Shown here piece by piece: positions 12,111 to 25,146 of a stretch of DNA of 64,000 nucleotides. The translations under genes and the position numbers were made by a program. The DNA is from Phymatolithon calcareum (taxonomy: Eukaryota > Rhodophyta > Florideophyceae > Hapalidiales): the NCBI GenBank assembly GCA_977006965.1, contig OZ345379.1, positions 1,426,001-1,490,000 on the forward strand, written 5' to 3'. The notes under the pieces were generated by a model. The model was given only the letters and a program-made list of their open reading frames with translations. It was not told where the DNA came from and made no database searches. The first letter of the stretch is position 1. Each line of letters starts with the position of its first letter.

Positions 12111-13028
12111 GCCTCATTATCGTTATGATCTGGGAAAGAAGGAGCGTCCGCTCCAACTCGAGTCCGAAAAAATGTCGCAGGTTCGAGTAGCCCTGGTGAC
12201 AATACGAGTGCCATGGCTGCCTCACCCCGGGAAGTATCAGTGGCTGACAGGACCGCATCCCGTAGTGAGTTTTCGTCTCCCGAGACGGGTTTGGCTTCCA
12301 GGCAATCGAGCACCTGCGCTGATCAGAGCGTAAAAGATCAAATACTCCTTGATTTCGTTTGGATTTATTTTCACGCGCTGCACTCTTGTACAGTCCAGCC
12401 TCAGGTGCAGATGAAAGAACACGATTAACATCCTCAGCATGAACGTTCGGAATGCTTGAAAATCTGTGTCAGCTCCGACTTCGATTCTTTGCTCTCATTG
12501 CCATTGTCGAGCAGTAAATCCGAGAACCGACTGATATTGTAAGTCTTGCACACGCAAGATCACTATCAATCGCTCTCCTGAGCGCAAACGACCCGCCCTG
12601 CAATCCAAGGCTCAGAACCCATGTAGGTAGCTTGGAATGCTGGAGTTCAAACTCAATTTGTTAGGCGTGGAGTACAATCATTTTAATACAATCATAATTT
12701 TAGATAATATAACGCTGATTTTATATGTATTGCAACCTTTTTAGGGTACAACGTATTGTCGTTTTATGAGAAATGCCAACTTGATACTCCTCTCCTCGCA
12801 TACCAACGAGCGATTAATGCTCATAACATCTATGCCGCTAGAAGTTCAGATAGACGTCTTTATCTCTCAACCATTGGAATGCAATTATTGCTCTGGTGTA
12901 TCGCTCACGCATCGATTTGTCTTGCAAAGCGAGGCCGGCAGAATCCCGAACTGAGGATTTGGTACTTTGCAGATGCTTCTCAGGATCTTTGTCAGTCTAT
13001 TGCACTCATCATTTTGACAGAATCCGAG
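12111..13028. other. no gene recognised (possible 5' part of the upstream transposase relic)
   Basis: A minus-strand frame at 12065-12313 could be the decayed N-terminus of the neighbouring transposase, but it shows no motif. The rest, AT-rich from 12640 to 12760, holds nothing that can be supported. Confidence 0.35.
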
Positions 13029-13595
13029 ATGGAGCCTCAACATCCATCAGGTGGCCGAGGCAGGAGAACGGTGGCGCCCATTGGTCTCCGACAGCAGTGC
13101 TTCCCACTCCAATACAATCAATCCATTGCCGGATTCTTACCTCGTGGCCTCCACCCATCTTCAGTTCCAACCCAGCGGCAACAATCCAATCGATCACCCC
13201 ATTCCGTTTCTCTTCGGGAAGGCCGCTGCAATGAAGTTGTTGAAGACATCGTCAATTTGCGCAGATCACAAGCACAATTACACCAGCGCATTGAGAAAAT
13301 GCACCAGGACATGCAAGCGCTACGAAGGGAAACGGAAGTAATTCGATGTTCTGGGATTCACGATGAACAATACGATGGCTACGCGTTGCGCAGAATTCGA
13401 ACGTTTCCATGCCGCAGTGCAGTTCAGGCGCTTATTGGGCCGAGTAAGAAATTGTCGTCTATTCCGTCTTATCTCTCTCCTGCAAAATCTGTCCGGCAAG
13501 AAATTCAAAAGTCAAAGGCCGCTGACTGCTCTTTGTTCGAGTTTCGTGTATTTGCGCGTGTGTTTTTTACAGCTCTGAAATCGATTGTACGCTGA
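13029..13595 (+). CDS. hypothetical coiled-coil protein, probably fragment or first exon
   Basis: From the ATG at 13029 the frame gives a Gly/Arg/Gln/Pro-rich, disordered-looking segment. A convincing coiled coil follows (EDIVNLRRSQAQLHQRIEKM onward, about 13240-13340). After about 13345 the sequence looks less protein-like, and GTAATT there could be a weak donor site. A second frame (13051-13341) is also open and looks similarly natural, so one frameshift may be present. The arrangement of disordered Pro/Gln-rich N-terminus then coiled coil resembles the gene at 37900, but I see no sequence similarity. Function unknown. Confidence 0.3.
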   Translation: MEPQHPSGGRGRRTVAPIGLRQQCFPLQYNQSIAGFLPRGLHPSSVPTQRQQSNRSPHSVSLREGRCNEVVEDIVNLRRSQAQLHQRIEKMHQDMQALRRETEVIRCSGIHDEQYDGYALRRIRTFPCRSAVQALIGPSKKLSSIPSYLSPAKSVRQEIQKSKAADCSLFEFRVFARVFFTALKSIVR

Positions 13596-13599
13596 AACC

Positions 13600-16500
13600 C
13601 TCTATTTATGCGCCATTCATCTTCTCGCATCTCAAGCAACAGGTTTGCAAATATCGTTTCCTACATTCAAGGACTTATGCTCTGCACTTGACACTGACGT
13701 TTCCGCGAGAGAGGTAGCGCTTTTCAGGAAACAAACAGAGCGCAAAAAGGTGCTCCGTGCAGTCCAAATTCTGGGATTGGAGCAAGTAGGCTAAATCTGG
13801 ACCCGAGAGGAGAGTTTTCCCTGGTATTAGCTACCCTGATAGTTCAGAGTGCACCCGTTTGTCATCGCATGTATGCTTATACCAGGAAAACGCGACATGG
13901 TCTGATTATTCCTGGGAGTCTGGATTTTTGCGTCGAATGGATCGTCCTACTTCTAGTCCTGTCTGTAATCCTGGTACAAAATGCTATTCTAACACGACAC
14001 TCAATGTAAGAGTAGCAGACATCGAGATAGAGCCGGTTTTTTCACTGATTTGGAAGAAAACTGCTCTTATTCCATTTGCAAAAGGATCGTCCGAGGAGTT
14101 TTGCCTGGGCTCATTGCGAGTGACGATTCCTGCGGTGATTCTGCGGGGGGTGAAACTAACCACAACAACACAAATGATTTTTGATAATCCAGTTGACGGA
14201 CAATTACTCGCGCGAACGCTAGTGGCTCCACTACGGACATAGACTTGGACTTCTTTCATTAAAGAAAAAATGTTCATCTCCAATTCATCCCCCAGGTGGT
14301 ATTTCAGGGCTCATAAGGCTGTGAAAGTACACCAGAAAGTCAATGATGCTACGTAAGCGGATACGGGCAACCTCGAAAACATGCATTGTCCGTACACAGA
14401 TGATGCTCATTTACTCGCGAAAGGGCTGTAGGTTACCATCCTAATCTGGTTGCCGTAGTATGCATTACGCTCTTGCCTAATGTCGTTATTGCACTTCGAT
14501 GCTCAACGGCGATAAGGAGCCACTCTGTTGCCATGCTCCTCGACAACGTATTCGAGAGGCTGGCGTCGATGGTCCAAGTTTACAGTTTATGACTGGTGTT
14601 TGATGCCCAATCGACTTGTGGCTAGTGATGGAAAAATACTAGACTTGGTCATTATGATCAAAACGACGGTTCGAAACGAGAAATTTGTCATAATCCACGG
14701 CGCGAGCTCCCCCCGTGCTGCAGACGACATTTTCGCGGCATCTTGTACCCTAATATGATAAGAGTTGCGTTCCGAAATGTTCCCCACAAATAGCAGAAAA
14801 TAACGATAGTAGCCTAACGGCCGATTGCAGCGACCACCAGTATGAAGCTTGTAAGGCCTGATGTTCCACCGCAATGGAACGTCACGGTCACGCCGGCACA
14901 GGTGCCTGTAAAATTAAGAGACGAGGGGAAACGTCCACTCAGAAGCAAAAAAATACCGAAAATATTGCATGCTGCCAAACTATATCGAAAACACACTTTT
15001 CCGAATCCCAGGAGCCGCGGAAATGTACCCCCCGACAGAACAGGGAAAATGCTGGATTTTCCAATCGAGCTAATGAGATTGTACACAGTTTCGCATTGCT
15101 CTTTTTCGGGGCCTTGAGTGTCAAAGCTTGTGCGCTGAGCACTACCCAGGGACGCTTATTACGCATTGTTCTTGCTTCTCAAATGAGCCCTACGGAACCT
15201 CCATGACTATGATCTTGTGCGCTTTGTAAAGGAATGGAGTTCTATACACATTCGGCATATCGGAACATTTTCTGTGATAACGAAGATTAGATTGTGTTTA
15301 AAATGAAGGCTTGGAACAAATTAGAAATCTTGAACAAGAAACTATATCATGAAAAGAGGAATGCAGACAATACACGTATAATAAAGGGAATACATGAATT
15401 TCCGAGGCGGGGAAAGGAGTAAGAGTTCGTTCAGGATGAGGGGGGTTTCGAGGCTGAATCACTTCGACCAACCGTATTGTTTTTTCTGAGTTGGGATCGG
15501 TATTGTTCGTTAGGGAACCTGCACCTGTGAGAGGCATATTCTTTTCGATAAATATCTAGCAGGCATCATGGACGAAAAGAGGGACGCCTCTTTCATAGAA
15601 AAAGGATGGATATAAATAATTGGACCTCTTTAATGAGATTTTGACAAAGCAACGATAGAGATCTTCAGTAGTCACAGTCATTTTCAATATATCCTTGGTT
15701 TAAAACTCACAGTGCGAGATTTCTCAGCACGTGAATATCATTCTTCTGAAAACTCGGAAAGCACCCCACTCGATGTACTCGGCAACATTGAACACAAATG
15801 TTCCGCAAGATTGAGAGTCAGTCTGTTCCGGAAATCCCGGTGGATTATAATGCACTGGCCATGTGGATTCGTTCCTCTTAGAAGACTTCTGCTCATCTTG
15901 TACTCATTCCTTTTCCAAGTCGATGACGCCATGACTGTTTTTGCATCCTTCTGGATCGTAATAGATGAACTGCATTCCATCTATATCCACAATTCCGAAC
16001 ACCCAATGATTCATATTTACGAAGGCCAGAATCATATACATACCAATAGAGGAGTAGTCCATTAGCTTCCGTCACAAAGTAACTCTATCGAAAACCTCGA
16101 AGAAGTGCGTATAGAAAACGTGAGTAAGTACTCTTGATCTGGAAAACAAATTTTGGCGTCCTGACGCTTTGTGAGGCAAAAGATTTGTTCCCTGTGCTGC
16201 TATCATGTGACGTCTACTGCGTGCATTGATGATATGGATAATGATGTTCATCGTAAGGTCATCCAGACACTTCAAAAAAGCGCCACTGCTTCCGCGAAGG
16301 GCGCACACCTCCGCCGAGCCTAGCTCGATAACCTTGTCTCTCCCGCTTGCAGAAGAAACTCGCGTCTAGAGAGTAGATTTTGATTCCAGAACGTGAAGAA
16401 TATCCATTGAAAGAGGGGAGAGAGGCCTCTTCTTCTCTTCGATGGCAGATAAAACCGCAGTCATGGATGAGCAGGTCGGTTTCTCTTTCACGGCCAAGGA

Positions 16501-16693
16501 AGCGGCGGCACTGGACTCCTTGTCGTTCACTTCAAAACCTGAGTTTTCGGAGGACTCGTTGCTCAGTTCAGTTATGTGCACTATGGTAGAGCTGGTTGGA
16601 AACAGGTATGATGCGAAGTAGTGTGTGTCAGCTCCGCAGCTATTCCTTCCATCCAGAGGCGGGTTCTCCCATAACTTCCGCACTGATTAAAAT
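13600..16693. other. unrecognised stretch with short open frames only
   Basis: Several 60-130 codon frames occur: 13938-14242 plus, 14842-15117 plus, 15712-16065 plus and 16366-16683 minus. None shows a domain, a good start context or continuity into a neighbour. They may be exons or debris of decayed elements. No repeats or RNA genes were recognised. Confidence 0.35.
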
Positions 16694-16739
16694 GTGCTAA
16701 TTAATGCGTACAGGTGTTTCTGGCACCTCTCTCCAATCC

Positions 16740-17260
16740 AGAGGGCGGAAAGAGATGGGATTGCGAAGATACCACCTTCACGCGAAAATATTTTTATTAG
16801 AAGTGGAGGCGATTGCTTTAGATCGTTTCTGGTTCAAAACGTCCTGAAATTGGAGGCATACTTCCGAGAAGCAGAACGAAAGATTCGTCTCCACCCAGGA
16901 GATATTCTTGTCATGAGCAGCAGGTTTGCGTTTGCTGTTGACCTTCCAATTGGAGGCAGGGCACCGGGAGCTCGGATTCTTTCCAGGGTTGTTTCGCCAG
17001 TCATTGCTAATGTGACGTCCCCACTCTTTTTCCCAAATTCTGTGATGGTGAAAAGGATAGATGCAATAATCCGAACGTGCCCAGATGCCAAAGAGTACTC
17101 CGAATCAGAAAAGGAAAGGTTCTTGAACGAACCTTGTTCTATTGGCCAGATGCAACGTTTCAGGGTTACTCCATATATATATGACGCCTCAGATATCATT
17201 AGGGAAGTCTGTAACAATGGTTCCATAGTTATCTTGGACGATTCGTACTTTAAAAAATAA
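16740..17260 (+). CDS. hypothetical protein fragment (possible 3' exon)
   Basis: An uninterrupted frame of about 170 codons ends at TAA 17260 and has no ATG near its beginning. A plausible acceptor (CTCTCCAATCCAG) precedes it at about 16740, so it may be a terminal exon. The sequence looks like folded protein (IRSGGDCFRSFLVQNVLKLE, then HPGDILVMSSRFAFAVDLPI), but I recognise no family. Its relation to nearby relics is unknown. Confidence 0.3.
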
Positions 17261-18425
17261 GATATACTCGTTTAATAAGAGCATTTTCTTCTAACGAATT
17301 TTACTTGCTTGAGAGGCTTAGATGAAATCCATGCGACGCAGGTATGGATTAGTTGTTTTGCTTATGGTTTATAAGCTGCTTAGCAGTTGAAAAGTGCAAT
17401 GCGTGCAAGCACATAGCGATATTGGAGGTAAGTTGATTGGGCAAAAACGTTATGATACGTGAGGACCGGAAATCCCGAAGTACGAGTACCTGGAATTATA
17501 TCATATTTGTAATTTGGTAATTTCGAGAAGGGGATAATTAGTGTATTTGATTTGTCGTTACTGTACTTGGGCTAACCTCGCCCCTAATAATCCGGACGAT
17601 CAGTAAACACCAAGCTTCACCACGAAGGAACCGAGTATCGGAGGAGTAGCTTATATTTGTATTGACAAGAAAACAGTCCTGCCCATTATATTTACCGGTT
17701 TATTTCAATCGGAGGAATAGATATTCATGGCCGCTGTCTGTACTAGAAAATTTCAAAAAGTTTTGAATGACCTCTATAGTACTTGCATAATTTTAAGGAG
17801 TCTGCCGACATACAGAAGGATAGTTTAACCCGAAGGTATGCTAAGGACCGCTGTCCGAGAATTCTTACCGCTTAGATATACCTTCATGATGAAAACCACG
17901 GAGATGCTGTGTTCTCAAACTTTTTAACTCTATCATACCCTTTTGAGATATAAATGTGAAGAAATCGTGCTTTAACTACATTGCACTGTCCTCTATTCAA
18001 TTCCCCTGCTCTAATGCTTTCCGTAGCACCGGAATTCAGAGTCCTCTTATTCATACTGTGAAATACTATACTCTGGCCCGTTATTTTCCAAAATTATTTA
18101 TTATAGCAACCTGGCTCGAAGTGATCGGGCGTACTTGGCCGATTGAGAGAGGTGATACGTTATCGTTGAGACCAATGTGCTCTTGCAGGCCGTGTTATCT
18201 ATGACGGACGATACATGGAAACGAAGTTAACATTTGTCTCGCTCAGATATCTTGAACTGAGCAGCAGGTACAGCAAATTGATAGGCATATGAAATAGCAT
18301 CACTCGATATCGAAATCGAAAATATTTCCTGCTTCTCTCATTCTGAAAGTTTCGGTTCCTTTTGCTTCCGCGCGAATGTTCAGTATTATAGTCCGGTATG
18401 TCAATAGAGAAACGTACAGATCTTT
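17261..18425. other. AT-rich intergenic stretch
   Basis: No gene is recognised. A segment at about 17470-17525 (CCCGAAGTACGAGTACCTGG...) resembles one at about 29075-29125 in the same orientation. The two lie on either side of the KDZ pseudogene. Confidence 0.4.
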
Positions 18426-20019
18426 TTAATTCCTCAGGGACAAACCGAGCTTCTGGATTGCGCGGTTTCTTTGCTCATGTGCAACCGTGTTCTCAAAGTT
18501 GAGGGTCTTGTGCACTCTTGGGAAGTAACCAGGAGAATAGGAGTGATTTCGTACATGAAAGTTAGCGCAAACGATGGAAACATCACATAAGGCCCACCAA
18601 AAGCAGTGAATAGCGGTTAAGAAAAGACCACAGCAAAAATCATAAACCAAGAACCTCGGTAGCGCACCGAAGCGGGAGAAAATTGTGTCAGACCTTAAAT
18701 ACAAGCAGTTTTGGATCTGAACAGGAGCAGCAGAACGTGAGGGTCCCTGCAGTGAAAATTTTTTGGCGCTGCAGGAAGTCCTTCGAGCATGTGGAAATAC
18801 TTTCGAAAAGGTCTTTGTCGAGTTCTACGGCATTGAAGGGCAACGGACGGACTTGGTGCCTGTCTGGAAAATACGATCCGGTTTCCAACGCGAGCGAAAA
18901 GTCCTTGCCAACTAGGAGTCGTTTATGCTCATCGCTGTAAGCATACCGCTGTGCGAGAAGCCGGGAAAGATAATCGGTGCTCGTTGACTGCCAGCGATTT
19001 CTGTATTGAAACGCGCTCTCATTGCGCTCGCTGTGTAGAAGGCGTAGAAAAGACTTAAAATCTTCTCGCATGGTCGAAGTATATTCCCAAAACTTTTCCG
19101 AAGGCCTGAGTACCCAGTGTGTTCCTTTAGTTTCGATATGATGTAGATTCCGGCCTTCAGCATAGTAAGCGGTTCTAGCACGTTGGTTTGATCTCTCAAT
19201 GCATCCTTCATAAGCAGCTCCGGTGCTCTCAAAGCACGGATCAGTGCTTCGGCGTGATCTGCGTTGCATACGTCTGCCAATGCTTTAAACGAGTGATTAT
19301 CCGATCTTCGGAGAAACTGAAGCATGGTCCCCTTGAGAACGATTTTTGCCAAGTTCATTATATCGTTTTGTAGATGAGGTTTAGATGCGCAATTTGCAAT
19401 GGGAAAGGTCCACCAAACTCCATTCCGGCTACCCATATCTGGATTGAGCCGCTGAAGCTCAAGCAATATTTCATGCAGACGTTTCTTTAGGCTTGAGCTT
19501 CCCTGAATATCTTGCAGTGCAACAAGAAGTCGATAGGTAAGAGTGGGGACATCATAAATGAATGTAACAAAATCTCTTAGTCTGTTGAGATTGCAATCCT
19601 GCCCAATTTGTTCAGAAAAGTCGCCCTGCTTCTTCCGCAAAACGAAATGCCTGAATATGCACTAGGCGGAATAGAGCATTCATGTACCACTCGTATGGCA
19701 CAGGCGTAGTCTTTCGCGATCGTTCCCGTGCATGATAACGTCTTTCCTTCAATCGCATCAAGTAAAATGAGAACAGGCCTCGACTCCCGGACAATTCCAA
19801 TTAATGGCCCCATTTTGCACAATGCTGATCCTCTGGTCTTCGTAGTCGAGGGCTTAAGCGCGACAAGTGGCTCTGAAACGTTTTTGAATTGAGAGATGGA
19901 GGAGTTTTGGTATCCTTGACTGATACCATCTATGCAAAGGGCGTGGATACGGTGTTTTCGGACATCCTTATCATCGTACTCGCACGTGGTGCAACGAAAA
20001 ACGGATGCGGGCGAGGCGG
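18426..20019 (-). pseudogene. KDZ/Zisupton-type transposase pseudogene, C-terminal half
   Basis: This continues the frame of the half at 25592-27246 across the copia insertion. The sequence at the junction reads RCTTCEYDDKDVRKH then ALCIDGISQGYQ, matching the cysteine pair and DG block of KDZ transposases. A frameshift near 19640 leads into 19640-18912, another near 19100 into 19269-18688, and a third near 18700 into the last segment. Family-typical blocks follow: GTLTFCCSCSDPKLLVFKV (cysteine cluster before the catalytic end), then PRFLVYDFCCGL and IVCANFHVRNHSYSPGYFP, then a terminal NTVAHEQRNRAIQKL. Together these are the signature of the Zisupton branch. The C-terminus ends at 18426. The gene is inactive. 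Confidence 0.8.
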
Positions 20020-20464
20020 TGTTGGAGGAAGGTTAGGGAATGGATGAGGAGAGTGGAAAAGTTTGGTTGGAGTGGATTGATTGAGTAGAAGATGAGTTGT
20101 GAGTGAATGAGTTCCTTGGTTTATTCACTTGGCGGACCTCAGGTCTGGCATATATAGGCCTGAGAATCCGACCAGACAAGGTAAAAGTCTTAGTCGAAGA
20201 CGGAGACACTCTAACCCTAAACAAATTTGTCAAAATATCATATGACACGTGTAACATGAAAAAATGAAGAATCATCTACTGAGTGAGGGGAGTATGATTA
20301 TCATACTCTTATTATAATTTGACACGTGTCACTGCCAATCTTCTTGATTCAAAGTTCTGAGACACTTTGACTTTCGACTTGACACGTGTACACGTGTACC
20401 GAGATCATACCTTGATATTGAAGTGTGTTTGCGACTAGAGTTCCAAGCAATCACACTTCCAACA
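20020..20464 (-). repeat. copia 3' LTR
   Basis: The LTR is 445 bp, starts TGTTGGAGGAAGG and ends CACTTCCAACA on the plus strand. It is preceded by target copy GGCGG. Several ACACGTGT palindromes near 20330-20400 could be regulatory sites in the LTR. Confidence 0.95.
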
Positions 20465-20482
20465 CTCCCCCTTGATCGAGGG
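20465..20482 (-). other. copia polypurine tract
   Basis: On the minus strand the bases just before the 3' LTR read CGATCAAGGGGGAG, a purine tract in the position that primes plus-strand DNA synthesis. Confidence 0.8.
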
Positions 20483-20485
20483 ACA

Positions 20486-23400
20486 CTACGCCATTTGCTT
20501 GCATACTCCCATCTCTTGAGCGAACTTGGCTGTCTTGATTCGATCGAGTGGCTTGGTTAGTGCATCAGCAACCATGGACCCAGTATTGCAGTACTTAATC
20601 GAGATCTTTCCTGTTGCAATAACATCACGAACGTAGTGATATTGGACGTCAATATGCTTGTTGCGTTGAGTGATGGCAGCGTTCCTCCTGGTTGCGATTG
20701 CACTCTTACTGTCGGTATACAAAGTCATGAGAGTGGGCTTCTGGAGACCTTGGATATCTGCGATAAGTCTTGGCAGCCAAACAGCTTCCTTAGCAGCGGC
20801 ACAGGAAGCGATGTACTCCGCTTCACATGTTGACGTGGCGACGATAGTTTGTTTCTTCAAACGCCAGCTTATGGCTCCCCCTGCAAGAAGGAACACATAG
20901 CCACTTGTTGATCGCCTTGTCTCACGACATCCTGCCCAATCCGCGTCTGTGTACCCGATTGGCACCAAGCTCCCACTTGCACCGAACAGAATCCCATAGT
21001 CTCGAGTACCTGCAATGTACCGAAGAACGCGCTTAACACCCATCCAGTGACGCTTTAAGGGTTTCTCGCAAATCGAAGAAAGCTTGCCGACCGAGTCCGA
21101 GATGTCTGGGCGAGTGCCGACCATCAAGTACATCAGGCTTCCGATAGCTGGACGATACGGAACTTCGTCTCCAAGGGACTCGGTGATATCCACTTCCTCG
21201 ATTGCGGTGTTCTTGTTGCTTGACTCCATTGGGGTAGGTGCCGGTTTCGAGTTCTCCATGCCGAAGCGTTCCAAGACCGACTGAGCGTAGACCGACTGCG
21301 AAAGGTGAAGGGTCCGAAGAGTACGGTCCCGGCGAATCTCAAGCCCAATGCATACACTTGCTTCATCAAGGTCCTTCATCTCGAACCGCTTGTTCAGCTC
21401 CCCCTTGATGCACGAAATGGCAGAGGTGTCGTTTCCAGCAATCAGTAAGTCATCCACATACAGGGCGATGATCATGATGCTGTTTGACTTGTGCTGGACG
21501 TACAGACAAGGATCGTTCGGACTGCTTGAGAAGCCGAGCTCGTCGATGAGGAACTTGTCGATCTTGGCATGCCATTGCCGCGGAGCTTGCTTCAGGCCGT
21601 ATAGTGCCTTCAAGAGCTTGCAAACAAGGTTGGGACGCTCGGGATCTCGAAATCCGGCCGGAACTTCCATGTAGATGTCTTCGTCAAGGTCACCATGCAG
21701 GAACGCTGTCACAACATCCATTTGGTGGAGTTCTAGAACATGGACAGCAACTGTTGCAAGTAGGATACGAATCTAGGTTAATTTCACGACTGGGGCATAC
21801 GTTTCACCGTAGTCCACCCCATGCACCTGTCGGAACCCTTTTGCCACAATTCGGACTTTTGGGCCTGTATCCTTGACCTTGAAGACATACTTGAACGGTA
21901 GCACGTTCATGTCGGAGTTGCGCGGAACCAGTTTCCAGGCATTGTTATGGACGAGTGAAGAATGCTCTTTCTCAATGGCCTTTGACCAGAAGTCTACATT
22001 ATGATTTGAAGTCGCTTCCTTAAAGGTCTGAGGTATTTGATGAGAAGACAAACCGGATTCCGATGCGAGATTGACAGATTCGAAGGCAAGCATTGCAGTG
22101 TGCGGGGGAGCTCTCCAGAAGTCAGTGGGTGGTTTTGAGACCCGAGCTGACCTGCGCGGAATGGTTTTGGCGATCATCGGTGTAGTTACTTCAGATGCCG
22201 GTGGAGTTGTAAGTTGTTCTCCATCGTCCGCCTGCTGCCCTTCTTCGTTAGTCACATCCAGGTTCTTGTTGTTTTCCTCCGAAGTGTCCTTAGCTTCAAC
22301 CGTATCCTCACATGTTTGGACGACTCCATCGTCTGGAATGTCAGTGGATACATCCGTTTCAGCCTCACCTAATCCGCAATCCGATTCGTCGAACGTCACA
22401 TCCCTTGACACAATCACCTTCTTGGAGCTCGGATCCCACAGCTTATATCCCTTGGACGAAGTCGCATATCCAAGCATAATGGCTTCACGAGTTCGAGAGT
22501 CGAGTTTCTTAACCTTCTTTTTCGTAATCACGTACCAACACTTTATGCCAAATACACGTAAGTGTCCCAAGTCTGGAGCGGCACCCATCCATATGTGATG
22601 GGGGCTCGTGTTCGAAGGAAGTCCTCGTGACACAACTCGATTGCGAAAATACACAGCAGTAGCAAGTGCTTCAGCCCAGAACTTCTTCTCGATGCCTCTG
22701 TGATGAAGCATCGAGCGCACCAAGTTGAGAAGTGTGCGGTTCATGCGCTCAGCCACCCCATTCTGTTGTGGAGTATATGCTACTCTGAGTTGCTGATGTA
22801 TACCGTCTTGTGCCAAATATGCCTTGAACTCGTTGGAAAGGTACTCGCCTCCGTTATCGGTCCTAATAGCCTTGAGCTTTAGTGCAGTCGAGAAGTCCTG
22901 AACGTTCAAATGCTTAAGCTTTCTACCAGTATGGGTTTCAGCATACTTGTGGAACTTTCGAAAACACTCAAAGCTCTCCGACTTCCGTCGCATGGTGTAT
23001 ACCGTGGTCCACTTGCAGTGATCATCAATGAATGTGATGAAGTACTGCGATACTCCAAGTGACGGAATGTCGATAGGACCTAAGACGTCAGAATGTACGA
23101 GATCGAGAACGGCTTCAGAACGAGTACTACTGGACTTTGGGATAGGAGCGCGATGACCTTTGCCGGCGAGACAGCCTTTGCATGGATGTTCTGAGATTGG
23201 ATTGGGAGCTATGTTCACACCTTTGACCACCCCATGACGTACCATATCAGAGATACCAGAGGGATGGAAATGAGCGAGACGTTCATGCCAAAGCTGGAGG
23301 CGAGCAAGACAAGAAACTTAGATAGCTTTATTGCCATCTGCAAGATCGAGTGAGTAGAGACTCTTGCGAAGTGTTCCTGTAGCAACCGTGTCATCATGAG

Positions 23401-24563
23401 CTTTAACATAGCAACGACTGTTCTTGAACGTAATCCCATATCCATACTCATCCATTTTGGATACGGATAGTAAAGAGTATCCAAAGTCCGGTATGTGCAT
23501 AACATCCCTGAGTTTTGCATTTCGACGGCTTCCCATTCACATTGATCGTAATAATGGCATCACCCTTTCCAGCGATTGTGGCCTTAGCTTTCGTTCCCAT
23601 TTCAACAGTAGACGACAGTTCGGTGTACGTGCAGAAGAGTGAGCGGTCAAACGTCATGTGGGATGTGCTTCCAGAGTCAATGATCCAGGACTTGGACTTC
23701 TCGGAAATGTCGGAATTGCGCACCTTGGCCATCGAGCATACAAAGTCGGAATCAGACATGACACGAACAGGTTCCGACTCATCAGTCAGAAATGCAGATG
23801 GTTTTGTTTGCTTTTCATTCCGACGTTTGTATCCTTCCGGAGCAAGGTGAGGGAATTTGGTCCAACACTTAAGGCTCTTATGTCCGGATCGATGACAATG
23901 GTCGCAGTGATCACGAATGCGTTCTCCATCGCGTCTGGCTGTGAACAGTGCGGCAGTCTCAGCTTTCACGGTTGATGCTTCGACTCTCATAGACATACGC
24001 TGCTCCTCTTGCAAAAGTCTGCTCTTCACAAACTCGAGCGAGAATGACTCATCCTCGTTGCCAAGAGCATCGAGTGCACTGATTAAGCTTTCGTAACGTT
24101 CCGGAAGTCCATTAACCCCAGCCATCGCCATTTCTTTGTCGTCGATATCAACACCCATTGACTTGAGGGTGGATGCGAGCTGGCGAATACGGTTCGTATA
24201 AGAAAGTATTTTCTCGTCCTCGAGCATTGTAGCGGTATAGAACTTGCGGCGAGCGGCCAGTTTGTTCAGTAGTGTATGTCGTTCAAAGATATTCAGGATC
24301 GACTGCCACATTTCCTTGGCCGTATTCACATCTTGCACATGCTCGAGATGTTCATCCGAGAGAGAAAGTCCGATAATAGCCTTTGCGTTGTTGTCACTTC
24401 AACGCCAGAGAGTGAAATCGTCCGAGTCCCGTGCTGGTGGATCATCCTCAATGTGTTCGTCAAGTTCGCGGAATGATAGTACTAGCTGAATTTTCTGTTT
24501 CCAAGCATGGAAATTGGACTCATTGAGTTTCTCGACCTTCAGCGTTCCTTGCCAGTTGTCCAT
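20486..24563 (-). pseudogene. copia gag-pol polyprotein, broken
   Basis: The ATG at 24563 begins MDNWQGTLKVEKLNESNF. Gag is followed by a CCHC knuckle (CDHCHRSGHKSLKC), protease (WIIDSGSTSHM), an HHCC integrase zinc site, the integrase D,D,E residues (FIDDH, RTDNGGEY, QQNGVAERMNR), reverse transcriptase with ALYVDDLL, and RNase H (YTDADWAG, CEAEY). This is the Ty1/copia order. Lesions are TGA at 24399, a frameshift near 23530, TAA at 23318 and TAG at 21773. The frame is continuous between the nonsense codons. The last TAG falls inside the reverse transcriptase block VVKLT*IR. No complete polyprotein can be made. Confidence 0.93.
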
Positions 24564-24719
24564 TTTAGGGAGTGTGGGTCTTATATTCTTGTCGAAAATC
24601 CGTTCGGGGAGTCCACTGCGAGTCAACCGAAGTTAACTATCGAGGCAATCTATCCCGTATAAGAAATTCCTTCAAGTCAATGTGACCTGGACCTTGATCG
24701 GGGGATGACTCGATGACCG

Positions 24720-25045
24720 TTTACCTCTTGTGGCGTTTTGGTACACCTGAACCTGCAGTCGGCAACGCGCACTGCAAGACGTTTTGTGGTATCCTGAAAC
24801 GGGCCTAGTAAGAATCAAGGATTTTTAACAAGGATACGCAACACGAAAACCCTTGTGGTGTTTTGGTACACCTGAACCTGCAGCCGGCAACGCGAACTGC
24901 AAGACGACAAGTGATCCCCTAAAGCGGGCCCCGTAAGGATCAGAGATACTTAACGAGGATACGCGAGAAGGAGAATCGGAGACAAGAATCTTCTGAAGCG
25001 GGCCGAGCAAGAATCAACGATTCTTGACAAGGGTGCGCAAGCAGA
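24720..25045 (-). repeat. ~125-bp tandem repeat in the copia leader
   Basis: Two copies begin at about 24727 and 24852 with CTTGTGG(C/T)GTTTTGGTACAC, followed by a partial third (GAAGCGGGCC... from about 24990). They lie in the untranslated leader between primer site and gag. A role in packaging or translation control is possible but not shown. Confidence 0.75.
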
Positions 25046-25132
25046 AAGATCAGACAGAGACAGATCGGGGGCGAAGGATAACCCCGGAGATGATGACGAT
25101 GATGATGAAGCGCGGTGGTGATCAAGCGCTGA

Positions 25133-25146
25133 CTGGGCCCATAACC
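25133..25146 (-). other. copia primer-binding site for an initiator-tRNA fragment
   Basis: Next to the 5' LTR, the plus strand reads CTGGGCCCATAACC. This equals the anticodon arm of eukaryotic initiator tRNA-Met, ending at about nucleotide 39 of that tRNA. The element RNA would therefore pair with an internal tRNA segment and not the CCA end. Drosophila copia is known to prime this way with a 5' half of initiator tRNA-Met. Confidence 0.8.
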
